64,000 bases of DNA from DRPG01 sp964655065 (GTDB lineage: Bacteria; Myxococcota_A; UBA796; GCA-2862545): contig CAZZLC010000029.1 of NCBI GenBank assembly GCA_964655065.1, positions 1 through 64,000 on the forward strand, written 5' to 3'. Each line of letters begins with the position of its first letter. Position 1 is the first letter of the stretch. Below the pieces are notes generated by a model. That model was not told the DNA's origin, did no database searches, and was given only the letters and a program-made list of their open reading frames with translations. The position numbers were made by a program, and so were the translations under genes. Positions 24,834 through 33,761 of the stretch are shown piece after piece.

Positions 24834-26083
24834 TGCGAGGCACGACGATGCAGACGATCCCCTTCGGCAGGCGGACCTTCCTCTCCGGCGCGCTCGCTGC
24901 ACTGTCGCTCGGCTGGCGTTCCGCCCGGGCCCAGGCGGCAGGGGGCCCTCGCTTCCTCGTCGTGCAGGCCTCCGGCGGCTGGGATCCCCTCGCCGCCTTC
25001 GCGCCGCTGTACGACAGTCGGACCATCGACATGGAACCCGGGACCGAGCGGCTCAGCATCGGCAACCTCTCGCTCGTCGACGGTCCCGGCCGACCCGCGG
25101 TGCGCCAGTTCTTCGAGCGGCATCACGCCCGCACCCTGCTGATGAACGGCGTCGCGGCCCGCAGCGTCAACCACGAGACGTGCTTCGCGGTCATGCTCAC
25201 CGGCTCGACGTCCGACGACCGACCGGACTTCGCCACGCTCCTGGCGCACGGGGCACGCGAGGCGTACGACCTGCCCCACGTGTCGATCTCGGGCACCGTG
25301 TTCCCCGGTTCCTACGGGGTGTTGGTCAGCCGCGCCCAGGGAGCCCTGTCCCCGCTGGTCCGTGGCACCCTCGCCGAACAGGCCGAGCCACCGGTGGGCC
25401 GCCTCCCGGACGCGGTGGGACGCCGGGTCGACAACTTCGTCGAGCAGCGGGTGGCTGCCGTACTCGAGGGCCACCCCGAGGCCGTGCACGCGCGCGATCT
25501 CGCCGAGGGCTGGTCGCGGGCGCGGCGCCTCATCGACGACGCCGCGAGCTTCGACATCCAGTACTCCGCAACGCTGGCCGGGCGAGCGGAGACCGCGATC
25601 GGCGCCCTGGCCGATGGCCTGTGCCGCTGCGCGACCATCGACACCGGCTTCGTCTTCGACACCCACATCGACAACAGCCAGCAGGCGCCGCAGTTCCAGA
25701 ACCTGTTCACCGCGCTCGACCAGATCGTCGACCGGCTGGACACGACCACCGGACCGAGCGGAGCCCCGCTCGCGAGCGACACGGTGCTCGTGGTCATCTC
25801 CGAGATGGCGCGGACGCCGATCTACAACGGCACGGGCGGCCGCGACCACTGGCCCTTCACCACGGTGATGCTGCTCGGTCCCGGGGTCCAGGGGAACCGC
25901 CAGGTCGGTGCCTACACGCCCGAGTACCTCGGTATCGGCGTCGACCCGTCGACCGGCGATCTGGACACCGGGCGCGTCGGCATCAGCACCGCCGACCTCG
26001 CGGCGACACTCCTCGCCCTCGGCGACATGGACCCGGGCGACCATCTTCCTGGCGCCATCCCGCTCACCGGGCTGTTCGCGTGA
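24833..26083 (+). CDS. Tat-exported DUF1501 family protein
   Basis: A 416-residue protein with a twin-arginine signal (GRRTFLSGALAALSLG, cleavage near ARAQA). The mature chain has DUF1501/alkaline-phosphatase-fold landmarks: an N-terminal VVQASGGWDPL, a central NHETCF and, near the end, SEMARTPIYNGTGGRDHWPF, the characteristic DUF1501 metal-site-like motif. The start overlaps the upstream stop (TGATG), and its stop overlaps the next GTG, so the three genes are translated together. An internal ATG 15 bases downstream has a better site and may be the true start. Function unknown, but it consistently pairs with DUF1588-like proteins. Confidence 0.85.
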   Translation: MRGTTMQTIPFGRRTFLSGALAALSLGWRSARAQAAGGPRFLVVQASGGWDPLAAFAPLYDSRTIDMEPGTERLSIGNLSLVDGPGRPAVRQFFERHHARTLLMNGVAARSVNHETCFAVMLTGSTSDDRPDFATLLAHGAREAYDLPHVSISGTVFPGSYGVLVSRAQGALSPLVRGTLAEQAEPPVGRLPDAVGRRVDNFVEQRVAAVLEGHPEAVHARDLAEGWSRARRLIDDAASFDIQYSATLAGRAETAIGALADGLCRCATIDTGFVFDTHIDNSQQAPQFQNLFTALDQIVDRLDTTTGPSGAPLASDTVLVVISEMARTPIYNGTGGRDHWPFTTVMLLGPGVQGNRQVGAYTPEYLGIGVDPSTGDLDTGRVGISTADLAATLLALGDMDPGDHLPGAIPLTGLFA

Positions 26084-26415
26084 CGTTGCTCCTGGCGCTC
26101 CTCCTCGGCTGCGGCGACGAGGGCCCCGAAATCGCCGATACCTCGAGCTGCGACAGCGGGGTCCGGCAGTCCTGGGAGACCTTTGGGCAGGGCTTCGTGG
26201 TCTCCCAGTGCCAGGGCTGCCACGCGAGCACGGCCCCCGACCGGTTCGGAGCCCCCGAGGCCGTCACCTTCGACACCGAGGAGGAGGTCGTGCAGTGGGC
26301 CGATCGCATCCTCGACCGGGCGACGGGCCCCGACGCCGACATGCCACCGGCCGGTGGACCGAGCCCGGAGGACCGCATCCGGCTCGAGCGCTGGCTACTC
26401 TGCGACTTGCCGTGA
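26080..26415 (+). CDS. small c-type-cytochrome-like lipoprotein
   Basis: A 111-residue lipoprotein starting at GTG in a GTGA overlap with the previous stop. The signal is MTLLLALLLGC. The mature part has one haem-attachment motif, CQGCH, in QGFVVSQCQGCHAST. Near the end DADMPPAGGPSPEDRIRLERW supplies the usual Met/Pro axial-ligand region and C-terminal helix of small cytochrome c domains of the planctomycete type. A single-haem electron carrier anchored to a membrane is the likely role, serving the DUF1588/DUF1501 pair. The first 21 codons overlap nothing else, so the gene is independent. Confidence 0.75.
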   Translation: MTLLLALLLGCGDEGPEIADTSSCDSGVRQSWETFGQGFVVSQCQGCHASTAPDRFGAPEAVTFDTEEEVVQWADRILDRATGPDADMPPAGGPSPEDRIRLERWLLCDLP

Positions 26416-27290
26416 CCCCGCCCCGGCGCATCTGGGCCGAGTACTTTCCCCGCTTCGCGACCATGGATCCGGGTCGCCTGCGGCCCGGCTGCGAGCCCTT
26501 CGTGGAGGGACCGGTCGACTCCTCGCGAAGCATCGTCCTCGTGCACGGGCTCTCCGACTCCCCGTGGTTCATGCGCGCGATCTCGCGCGAGTTCGCCGCG
26601 ATGGGCTACCGCGTGCTGGTGCCGCTGCTCGAGGGCCACGGCGTGAGCGCCGAGCACATCGAGTCCATCCCTGCCCCCGCCTGGCCCGTGTGGGTCGACA
26701 ACGTGGCCTACGCGATCGAAGAGGCCGGACGGGCGGGCCGGGAGGTGTCGATCGGCGGTCTGTCCACCGGCGGCACGCTGGCCGTCCACGCAGCCGTCCA
26801 GACGGGCTCCCGGATCGATGGCGGCCTGTTCCTGTTCTCGCCCGCGCTCGCGATTGCAGGCCTCACCGACTATCTGTTTCGGCTCCCCTTGGTGTCGAGC
26901 ATCCTCGGTCGCTTCGACCGTCCGGCGTCGCTGGTCCAGACCACGCCCTGGGGGCACCCCTACCGCTACACCCGCCCCGCGGTCGACGCCGTCGAGCAGC
27001 TCGAGCAGCTGATTGTCGCCATCGAGGACCGCGTGCCGCAGCAGCCGCTGTGGGCCGTGCACTCCGAGGCCGACCAGTCCGCGTCCTACGCGGCGACGGA
27101 GAGGCTGGTCCTGCGGGCTCCCCAGGGCTTCCTCTACCGCATCGGGCCCGACTTCCAGGTGCCCCACGCCTCCGTGATCCTGGACGAGCCCGTGCTCGCG
27201 AACAACGGCAGCCCCCTCGAGCCCGCTAATCCCTTGTTCCACGCCATGATGCGAACCCTGCGGTCCTGGGTGGTCCAGACCAGCGCCTGA
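26412..27290 (+). CDS. alpha/beta hydrolase, carboxylesterase/monoacylglycerol-lipase-like
   Basis: A 292-residue protein starting at GTG in a GTGA overlap with the cytochrome-like gene. The oxyanion segment VLVHGLSDSPWFM is followed by a nucleophile elbow, GGLSTGG (G-x-S-x-G). An acid in HSEADQS and a histidine in the VPHASVIL segment complete a plausible Ser-Asp-His triad. Closest in style to the Est30/monoacylglycerol lipase group of short-chain esterases. There is no signal peptide, so it is cytoplasmic although it ends an operon of exported proteins. Confidence 0.85.
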   Translation: MTPPRRIWAEYFPRFATMDPGRLRPGCEPFVEGPVDSSRSIVLVHGLSDSPWFMRAISREFAAMGYRVLVPLLEGHGVSAEHIESIPAPAWPVWVDNVAYAIEEAGRAGREVSIGGLSTGGTLAVHAAVQTGSRIDGGLFLFSPALAIAGLTDYLFRLPLVSSILGRFDRPASLVQTTPWGHPYRYTRPAVDAVEQLEQLIVAIEDRVPQQPLWAVHSEADQSASYAATERLVLRAPQGFLYRIGPDFQVPHASVILDEPVLANNGSPLEPANPLFHAMMRTLRSWVVQTSA

Positions 27291-27318
27291 GCTGCGGGTC
27301 TTGCTCTGCTGACCTGGT

Positions 27319-27948
27319 CTACTCGGCCGACTCGTAGGTCACGTCGAAGGACAGCGTCGGGGCCGAGCCGGCGGGATCGGTCGCCTCGGCGGTGTTCAGG
27401 TCCCAGTGGTGGTCGTTGAGCTTCAGGTTGTCCGTGTCGCTGTCGTCGTCGAAGCGGATCCGGAACTGAGCCTTGCCCGCCGCAGGGTCCTCGTTCAGGA
27501 TCTGCTGTAGCCGCTCGGTGACCCCGATCTGGTGCTCGTCGAGGAAGTTGCTGTCGGTCGAAGCGACGCCCGCGTCCGCCACGGCCGGGGCATCGAACGC
27601 CGCCGCATTCAAGGTCTCGTAGGCCACGACCTCGATGAGAGCGCTGCCCATGGTACCCCACGGGTCGAGGTTGAAGTTGTTCTCGTAGACCACGAGGGCC
27701 GCGTTGCTCACCACGGCCTGCTCGCCCTCCTCGGGGAGCTGGTCGGAGACGTCGAAGGACAAGAAGCCGCGGACCCCGATCCCGCTGCCGTTGCGACCGA
27801 TCTCCATCTCGTCGGAGGTCGCGTCGACGAGGCCGGCACGGTCGACCTGCCCATCGAGCGCCGCCGTGGAGGTGAGGGTCACGGAGCCAGCGGGGTCCTC
27901 GACTTCGCAGGCAACACTGAACAACAGGACGACGATCGCACGGGTCAT
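27319..27948 (-). CDS. DNRLRE-like lipoprotein of unknown function
   Basis: A 209-residue lipoprotein from ATG 27948, with a GAGGAAGAG site. The signal MTRAIVVLLFSVAC has its lipobox at SVAC. The mature domain is a beta-sandwich type: VRGFLSFDVSDQLPEEG, later VSNAALVVYENN, then the C-terminal APTLSFDVTYES. These resemble DNRLRE or CBM-like surface domains in which a regular 'AxLxLY' strand and a final 'PxLxVxY' strand are typical. The assignment is by pattern only. It is divergent from the next lipoprotein gene with 87 bp between. Confidence 0.65.
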   Translation of the reverse strand: MTRAIVVLLFSVACEVEDPAGSVTLTSTAALDGQVDRAGLVDATSDEMEIGRNGSGIGVRGFLSFDVSDQLPEEGEQAVVSNAALVVYENNFNLDPWGTMGSALIEVVAYETLNAAAFDAPAVADAGVASTDSNFLDEHQIGVTERLQQILNEDPAAGKAQFRIRFDDDSDTDNLKLNDHHWDLNTAEATDPAGSAPTLSFDVTYESAE

Positions 27949-28035
27949 GGGATTCTCTTCCTCGGGTTGTGCGACCACCTACCCCGCACGAGCGCACCCG
28001 ACCCCCGACCGGCTACCCTCGCTGCGGAGGTTCTC

Positions 28036-28554
28036 GTGGTGGTGCTCACCTGGGTCGGCTGCATCCTGTTCCTGCCTCCGGCCAGCGACCCGCGAGAGCG
28101 GGCTCCCCTCGACACGTCCACCCCCACCCCCGAGCCCGTTCCGCGCGACACCGGCGGGGGCGGCCCCGTCGACCGCAGCACCCTCACCGGATCGTGGGCC
28201 GGGCGTTGCACACTCGACGGCGGCTACTCCGGCCCGTTCCCCGTGGGCGACTCGGGCGTCCCCGGCGACCCCGAGCAGTTCGTCCAGATCACGATGGACC
28301 TCGTCGAGGTGACCTCCGGACAGATCTTCGGGGGCGCCACGCTCGAGCTCGTCGTGGGCGGACGCACCGATTACGCCTTCGGAGCCGGGGTCACGGGCTC
28401 CCGCGAAGACAGCGACGTCCAGTTCAGCTTCGTGGTCGGCGCGTTCCCCCTCGGGTCGCTCGACGCCACCTGGGACCGACAGGAGGACACCCTGGTCGGA
28501 ACGCTCGACTTCGACGGCTACGGGGCCCGGGGGACCTGTCGGCTCGAACGATGA
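28036..28554 (+). CDS. lipoprotein of unknown function
   Basis: A 172-residue lipoprotein. GTG 28036 follows GCGGAGG with five bases between. Signal VVVLTWVGC; lipobox WVGC. A Pro/Thr-rich linker (about residues 20-45) precedes a small beta-barrel-like domain: LTGSWAGRCTLDG, then SVSFVVG-type strands, ending LDFDGYGARGTCRLE. A first and a last cysteine could close a disulfide. The 'GSW.G.....F' opening resembles lipocalin-like secreted domains, but no family is certain. A TACCCT element at 28014-28019 may be its -10. It converges with the TetR gene, whose stop abuts its own. Confidence 0.6.
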   Translation: MVVLTWVGCILFLPPASDPRERAPLDTSTPTPEPVPRDTGGGGPVDRSTLTGSWAGRCTLDGGYSGPFPVGDSGVPGDPEQFVQITMDLVEVTSGQIFGGATLELVVGGRTDYAFGAGVTGSREDSDVQFSFVVGAFPLGSLDATWDRQEDTLVGTLDFDGYGARGTCRLER

Positions 28555-29205
28555 TCAGGGAGCGGTCCGGGGCAGCATCCCGTACAGGAGCAGATCGGTG
28601 ATCTGGGCAGCCAGCTGCTCCCGAGCTTCGTCGTCCTCGAGATCGATGCCCAGGATCGCCTCGAGTGCGGTCGCCGAAGAGCCGAGGGTCGCGATCGCGA
28701 TGCCCACCAGGGCCATGAGGGCGCTGGGATCGATGTTCCGGAGCTCGCCGCGCGACGCTCGCGCCACCAGACCGGCCCGGTTGGCGCGCTGGAATGACCG
28801 GAGCGCCTCCCCGAGGTAGGCGAGCCGGTCCATCGCCCCGGGGCTCGCGTCAGTCAGGATCGCTCCGGTGAGCCCTGGTGACGCGGTCGGGGCGAGTCGC
28901 CGACCGATCTCTCCGAGGAGCCCAGCCTCGACGGTGTCGTGCGACATGCCACGCCCCGCGACCACGTTCGGCACCAGAACCTCGTCGACGAGCGCCTCCC
29001 AGAGCGCGCGCTTGGTCGCGAAGTGCCGCTGTACGGTGCCGTGGCTCACCCCGAGCGCCTGGGCCAGCGCGCGCACCGATGTGCCTTCGAAGCCCCGCTC
29101 GCCAATCATCCGGGCGGCTTCGGCGAGCAGGGCATCTCGGGTCACGGCGGGTCCCTCCTCGCGAGGGGGGCGGCCAGGAGGTCGAGCAGCACGTTGAGTC
29201 GTCAT
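28555..29205 (-). CDS. TetR family transcriptional repressor
   Basis: A 216-residue regulator. A basic N-terminal extension (RPPGRPPREEG) precedes the TetR HTH, residues about 25-75: EAARMIGERGFEGTSVRALA, then VSHGTVQRHFATKRALWEAL. The rest is the helical ligand-binding domain with a hydrophobic C-terminal dimer region. The ligand cannot be predicted. The start has an AAGGAGCCGAG site. It is divergent from the ABC-permease-peptidase operon (29320 on) with 114 bp between, so it most likely represses that operon and itself. Operator candidate at 29252-29264. Confidence 0.88.
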   Translation of the reverse strand: MTTQRAARPPGRPPREEGPAVTRDALLAEAARMIGERGFEGTSVRALAQALGVSHGTVQRHFATKRALWEALVDEVLVPNVVAGRGMSHDTVEAGLLGEIGRRLAPTASPGLTGAILTDASPGAMDRLAYLGEALRSFQRANRAGLVARASRGELRNIDPSALMALVGIAIATLGSSATALEAILGIDLEDDEAREQLAAQITDLLLYGMLPRTAP

Positions 29206-29319
29206 CTCGGCTCCTTATCGCAGACGAGCCAGATGCCCCGACCAAATATACGAATGACTGGTTCACGACCTGCCGCGGACCGATTGGTGTACCTTCGGGC
29301 ATCGCGAGGGAGACCCCCG
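29206..29319. promoter_or_regulatory. divergent promoter region between TetR and ABC operon
   Basis: This is noticeably more AT-rich than the surroundings. At 29252-29264 GAATGACTGGTTC is an imperfect inverted repeat (GAA...TTC, TGA...TCA), a plausible but unproven TetR operator. Neither -10 nor -35 stands out; ACCAAATATACGAAT at 29241-29255 is the most AT-rich stretch and could hold a TATACG-like -10. Confidence 0.35.
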
Positions 29320-30156
29320 TTGGAGCATGCTCTGTTGACCCGCGGCTTGTGTCGCTCGTTCGGCGCCCGGTCGGTGATCCGCGACCTCGAGCTGAAGGTT
29401 CCCCGAGGGGCCATCTATGGGCTGCTCGGGCGAAACGGCGCGGGCAAGACCACGACCATCCGCATGCTGCTCGGGATCCTCGCGCCGGATCAGGGCACGC
29501 TCGAGTTCGGCGGTGAGGTGGTTCGTCGCGCGACGCCGCGCCACCGACGGTCCATCGGGTACGTGAGCCAGCAGCAGCACTTCTATCCGTGGATGCGCGT
29601 GAAGCGGCTCGGTCGCTTCGTCGGTGGCTTCTACCCGACTTGGGATGCCGACTACTTCGCGTCGCTCCTGGACCGTCTCGGCGTGGAGTCGAAGCAGCGG
29701 GTCGGCGAGCTGTCCGGCGGCACCAAGATGAAGCTCGCGCTGGCCCTCGCCCTCGCCCACCGGCCGCCCTTGCTGCTGCTCGACGAGCCCACCGCCGGCG
29801 TCGACCCGGTGACCCGTCGAGAGATCGTGGACCACCTCCGCGATCTGGTCGACCGCGAGCAGCGGACCGTGCTCTTCAGCACCCACAACGTCTCGGAGAT
29901 CGAGCTCGTCGGCGACCACGTCGGTGTGCTCCACGAGGGGCGCATCTTCTGGCAGGGACCCGTGGCGGGGCTCGTGTCGCGGGTGCGCCGGTACGCAGGA
30001 GCCCGTCCCGAGGGCATCGAAGCGCTCGACGAGGATCCCGGAGGGGGGGTCGGATGGGCCGAGCCCGAGGTGTGGGACCGCACCCCCACGGCATCCCCGG
30101 TCTCGCTCGAGGCCGCGTTCGTGGCCATCGCCCGGCGCTCTCCGAGGGCCGGATGA
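29320..30156 (+). CDS. ABC transporter ATP-binding protein
   Basis: A 278-residue ABC ATPase. From a TTG at 29320 (GAGGGAG upstream) the chain has a Walker A GRNGAGKTT at residues 37-45, Q-loop region YVSQQQHFY, signature LSGGT, Walker B LLLLDEPTAGVD and H-loop FSTHN. It belongs to the ABC-2 export type, like the CcmA/NatA/YtrB group. A longer frame exists upstream, but without a better start. Its last codons overlap the next gene (ATGA), tying it to the two membrane proteins that follow. It supplies the motor for them; substrate unknown. Confidence 0.92.
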   Translation: MEHALLTRGLCRSFGARSVIRDLELKVPRGAIYGLLGRNGAGKTTTIRMLLGILAPDQGTLEFGGEVVRRATPRHRRSIGYVSQQQHFYPWMRVKRLGRFVGGFYPTWDADYFASLLDRLGVESKQRVGELSGGTKMKLALALALAHRPPLLLLDEPTAGVDPVTRREIVDHLRDLVDREQRTVLFSTHNVSEIELVGDHVGVLHEGRIFWQGPVAGLVSRVRRYAGARPEGIEALDEDPGGGVGWAEPEVWDRTPTASPVSLEAAFVAIARRSPRAG

Positions 30157-31928
30157 TCCGCTCGCTGGGCGCCATGGTCGCCAAGGAGCTCGAGCACCAC
30201 GGACCGGCGCTCCTCGCCGGGGGGGTGCTCGCGCTGACCATCCTCACGACGATGTGGGCGACGGTGCTCCGCGACGGACTCGCGACCCTGATGTCCGCCG
30301 CGTCCGGGTTCGTCTACTACGTCGTGCCGCTCTACGTCTTCTTCGTGGTCAATCGGCTCGTGGTGAACGACCGCTCCGGAGGCACCCACGCGTTCGTGGC
30401 CGCGCTGCCCGTCTCGGCCTTCGTCCGCTATGCGGTACAACTGGGCGTCGGCGTGGTCGCGGTGGGAGGCCTCGTGGCGGTGACCCTCGGCACGACGGCC
30501 GCTCTCGCGGTCACCCGCGAAGGGCTCCCGCAACCCTGGTTGGTCCAGCTGTTCTGGCAGTTCGAGCTCTACGCGCTGGCCTGGCTCGCCCTCGACTTCG
30601 GCATCGCTCACCTCGGCCGCTTCCGTGTGCTCACCTGGGTCCTCGTGATCGCGCTCGCGCTCGTGGCCGACGGCCCTCGGCTCGACGTCTTCGGCGACGT
30701 CCTGTGGCACGGCGTTCTCCACGATCCGATCGACCAGAGCCGCAGTCAGCCTCCCCTCGCGGCCATCCCGGTGACCCTCTCCTGGACCGTGGCCGGCGTC
30801 GGGCTGGGGTTCGGGCTGGTGTCGTTCCGCGGCGGCCTGATCACGGAGCGCCTCTTCGAGCGGGCCAGCGAGCGCGGCTACGGCGTGCAGATCTTGCTCG
30901 CGCTCGTGGTCCCGACCGTCGTGGAGACGCTGCTCGAGTTGACCGTCGAGCCGAACGACGACGCCTGGTCCGCCCTGACCCGCCAGCCCGTCGCGGGCGT
31001 CGATCTGCACGTCGCGGGACCCCGCGACGGCGCGCTGTGGACAGTGGGGCGCGACGCCGCACGGGATCTCGCCACGCTCGCCGAGCGGACGGGGCTCGGG
31101 CCATTCCCCACCGTGGTCCTCGTGGACGGGCCCCGCGTCGACTTCGAGGAGGTGAGGGGGATCCCGGACCGCAACCTCGTCCTGGTGGTCGACGTTGACC
31201 ACGACCACGGCGACCTCGTGCGCCAGGTGGTGTACCGCACGCTGATCGACCACTCGGACTGGCTCACCGCGTGGAACAGCGACACCGACTGGCTGCTCCG
31301 GGGCACGCCGGGGTGGCTGCGTCCCGATCCGGTCCTGGAGGCCCGAGCGGCCGCGGGTCGCGCCGCGCTGCCTCACGTGCCGAACTGGCTCCGCATGGAG
31401 CTGGAGGTCGGCGAGGACGTGGCCGAGGGGGTGGCCTGGGCCGCGGTGGACGCCTTGCCCGAGGAAGCCGTGGTCGAGCTGCTCCGGCACCTCCTCGCGC
31501 GCCCCGTCCACCGGGCCAGCCTGCTCGAGGCGAACCGACTCCGACGCCACCTGGGCGAGGACTGGGTGCGCCGCGTGACCGGCATCGATCTCATCGAGCA
31601 CTGGCGCACCGCACTGCTGATCCGCACCGCGGAGGCCCCCGAGGCCCACGACGGATTCGGGCTGCGGATCGAACCGCGCGGTGATGCGCTGTACGCCACG
31701 TGGACGAGCCGACCTCCGGACGACGCGTGGCTGCGGTGGCGCCGGCTGGACCCGATGTCACTGCATCCGGGACCCGGCGACGTCGACGGGCTGATCGAGC
31801 TCGACCCGGTCGGCCCCATGGAGGTCGTGCTGCCCGTGGACCCTTCGGTGCGCGCGGTCGCCGAGTTCGTGTGGATCGACGAGGAGCTCGCGGGGCTGCG
31901 AACCACCGGCTGGGGGGCGCGCTGGTGA
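30153..31928 (+). CDS. ABC permease fused to degenerate (inactive) peptidase-like domain
   Basis: A 591-residue protein starting in an ATGA overlap with the ATPase. Residues about 15-255 are six membrane helices of ABC-2 permease type. Residues about 260-590 are a large extracytoplasmic domain that can be aligned with the metallopeptidase half of the next gene. It has lost the catalytic residues: VVYRTLIDH stands where the neighbour has VVTHELAHA, and DWLLRGTPGWL replaces FFDEGLASW. It is therefore a pseudo-peptidase that might bind but not cut. Together with the next gene it forms an asymmetric pair driven by one ATPase. Confidence 0.82.
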   Translation: MIRSLGAMVAKELEHHGPALLAGGVLALTILTTMWATVLRDGLATLMSAASGFVYYVVPLYVFFVVNRLVVNDRSGGTHAFVAALPVSAFVRYAVQLGVGVVAVGGLVAVTLGTTAALAVTREGLPQPWLVQLFWQFELYALAWLALDFGIAHLGRFRVLTWVLVIALALVADGPRLDVFGDVLWHGVLHDPIDQSRSQPPLAAIPVTLSWTVAGVGLGFGLVSFRGGLITERLFERASERGYGVQILLALVVPTVVETLLELTVEPNDDAWSALTRQPVAGVDLHVAGPRDGALWTVGRDAARDLATLAERTGLGPFPTVVLVDGPRVDFEEVRGIPDRNLVLVVDVDHDHGDLVRQVVYRTLIDHSDWLTAWNSDTDWLLRGTPGWLRPDPVLEARAAAGRAALPHVPNWLRMELEVGEDVAEGVAWAAVDALPEEAVVELLRHLLARPVHRASLLEANRLRRHLGEDWVRRVTGIDLIEHWRTALLIRTAEAPEAHDGFGLRIEPRGDALYATWTSRPPDDAWLRWRRLDPMSLHPGPGDVDGLIELDPVGPMEVVLPVDPSVRAVAEFVWIDEELAGLRTTGWGARW

Positions 31929-33727
31929 TTCCGTCGTTCTTCAAGGAGCTGCGCTCACTCGCCCCCTTCTGGATCGCGTTCTTCGTGCTGCTGGCCGTGC
32001 GGGTGCTGACCGACGTGCTCGACGAGAGTCTGGTCCTCGCCCCCCTCGGCAGTCGTCACGCCACCGGCAGCAGTGCCTTCGTCGGGGTCCTGGTCGGCGT
32101 GCTGATGGGCCACGGCATGGTCTCGCACGAGTACGTGAACCAGCACGTCGAGTTCCTCGACGCCCTGCCCACCACACGGGGCCGGCTCTTCGTGGGCAAG
32201 GTCCTGGCCGCCGCCGTGGTCACGGGCTCGGTGACGCTGGTCAGCGCCCTCGTGATGGCGGCCTACGACCGCTACGCGCCGGTGCCACACCAGATCCCCT
32301 CGCTGCGCCCCATCGTCGTCTCCCACCTCGTGGTGGGGTCCGCGGTCTGGTTCGGGGTCGGAGCGGGGATGCTGCTGTCGTGGCTCCGCGGCCTGGCCAT
32401 CGGCGTGGTCATCGTGACGGTGCTGCTCGCCCAGATGGTGGTGTTCGCGTGGCCGCCGCTCGGGGCCGCGATTCCCCTGCCCGACTCGAGCTTCGGCGAG
32501 CTCACGTTCGTGCGGGGGGTCGCCTCGCACCCCAGCGGGCCGCCCGTGTTCTGGTTCGTCGTCGGCAGCCTCTGCATGCTGCTGTCGGGACGCTTGTTCC
32601 TCGGCCCTGGCGGACGGCTGGTCTCCCGTGGCTCGGCGTCGATGAGCCGCCTGCGCTTCGTCGGCGGCGCGACGGTGGCCGGCATGCTCGCCTGCTCGGG
32701 GTTCGCGTCGGCGCTGATGACGGCCGACGAGCTGCGGGCGCCCGAGCCGATCCAGGTGGCGGACCCCGAAGGTCCGCTGCGCGTGCTGTACGTCCCGTCG
32801 AATGCCGATCACGTCTCCACCTTGCTCCCCGGACTCCCCGGACGCCTCGAGGCGGTCGCTGCGCTCCTCGACTCCCCGGTCCCGCGCGGCCCACTCGACG
32901 TCGAGTTCCTCGGGACCCAGCGCAACCACGGCGGCGTCTACACCGGGGGCAAGATCCGGCTGCGGCCCGACGCGAGGGCCGAGGTCGTCACTCACGAGCT
33001 CGCCCACGCGGTGGCGTTCGAGCGACTCGGCGAGGCCGCGTGGCACCAGACCGCCCACACGAGGTTCTTCGACGAGGGGCTGGCGAGCTGGGTGGCCGAC
33101 GAGATCGACGGAGACGGTGAAGATCCGGTCGCCGCGGGGCTCGTGCGCGCACTCGGCCAGGCCCGCTTCGACCTGCTCGTCGAGGACGGCCGTCTGACCT
33201 ACCGCCAGGACATCCAGGAGGCCTACTGGCTGGGCGAGGTCTTTGTCCGCGCCCTCGTCGACGTGGCGGGACTGCCCGCCATTCCCTGCGTGCTGGACGC
33301 GCTGGGTCGCGCGGGGCGGCGACCGGCGGCCGGACTCGCGCTCTGGTACGGAGCCGCGGGCCAGTGCGGCTTCGATCTCGATGCGGTGACGGCCCGGTGG
33401 GAGGCACGTCTGGATGCCCTGGCCGCCGAGCTCGAGGTGCCCCGCCTGCGGGTCCGCCGCGCGACGCGCCCGGAGGGTCCGGCGCTGGAGGTCTGGGACG
33501 AGGCCGACCGGGGCCTCCCCCTCCGGTGCCGGTTCCGGTCGGACCCCGCCACGCCCGTCGACCTCTACGTGCAGCGTCGGGTCGAGGATGGGGCCTGTGC
33601 CGTCCCGTCGTCGGTGCTCTCGGGCTCCACCTACGACTACCAGGTGGGCTTCGTCTTCGACGACACCGGGCCCGAGCCCGTGGGCGCCTTCCTTCCCTGG
33701 GTGATTCAGGTGCGGCGGGACCCCTGA
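31925..33727 (+). CDS. ABC permease fused to gluzincin-like metallopeptidase
   Basis: A 600-residue protein starting at GTG in a GTGA overlap with its paralogue. The N-terminal about 280 residues are six or seven membrane helices (ABC-2 permease). The C-terminal half has a zinc site HELAHAVAF, His357-Glu358 and His361, with the third ligand expected at Glu384 (FFDEGLASW). This is the HExxH-x22-E pattern of gluzincin (MA clan) peptidases, facing the outside of the membrane. Permease and peptidase fused in one chain, next to an inactive copy, is unusual. Possible roles are export coupled to processing, or signal cleavage at the membrane. Confidence 0.85.
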   Translation: MIPSFFKELRSLAPFWIAFFVLLAVRVLTDVLDESLVLAPLGSRHATGSSAFVGVLVGVLMGHGMVSHEYVNQHVEFLDALPTTRGRLFVGKVLAAAVVTGSVTLVSALVMAAYDRYAPVPHQIPSLRPIVVSHLVVGSAVWFGVGAGMLLSWLRGLAIGVVIVTVLLAQMVVFAWPPLGAAIPLPDSSFGELTFVRGVASHPSGPPVFWFVVGSLCMLLSGRLFLGPGGRLVSRGSASMSRLRFVGGATVAGMLACSGFASALMTADELRAPEPIQVADPEGPLRVLYVPSNADHVSTLLPGLPGRLEAVAALLDSPVPRGPLDVEFLGTQRNHGGVYTGGKIRLRPDARAEVVTHELAHAVAFERLGEAAWHQTAHTRFFDEGLASWVADEIDGDGEDPVAAGLVRALGQARFDLLVEDGRLTYRQDIQEAYWLGEVFVRALVDVAGLPAIPCVLDALGRAGRRPAAGLALWYGAAGQCGFDLDAVTARWEARLDALAAELEVPRLRVRRATRPEGPALEVWDEADRGLPLRCRFRSDPATPVDLYVQRRVEDGACAVPSSVLSGSTYDYQVGFVFDDTGPEPVGAFLPWVIQVRRDP

Positions 33728-33761
33728 TCCCGGTGTAAGCGTCTGGGTCGGAGGAACCACC

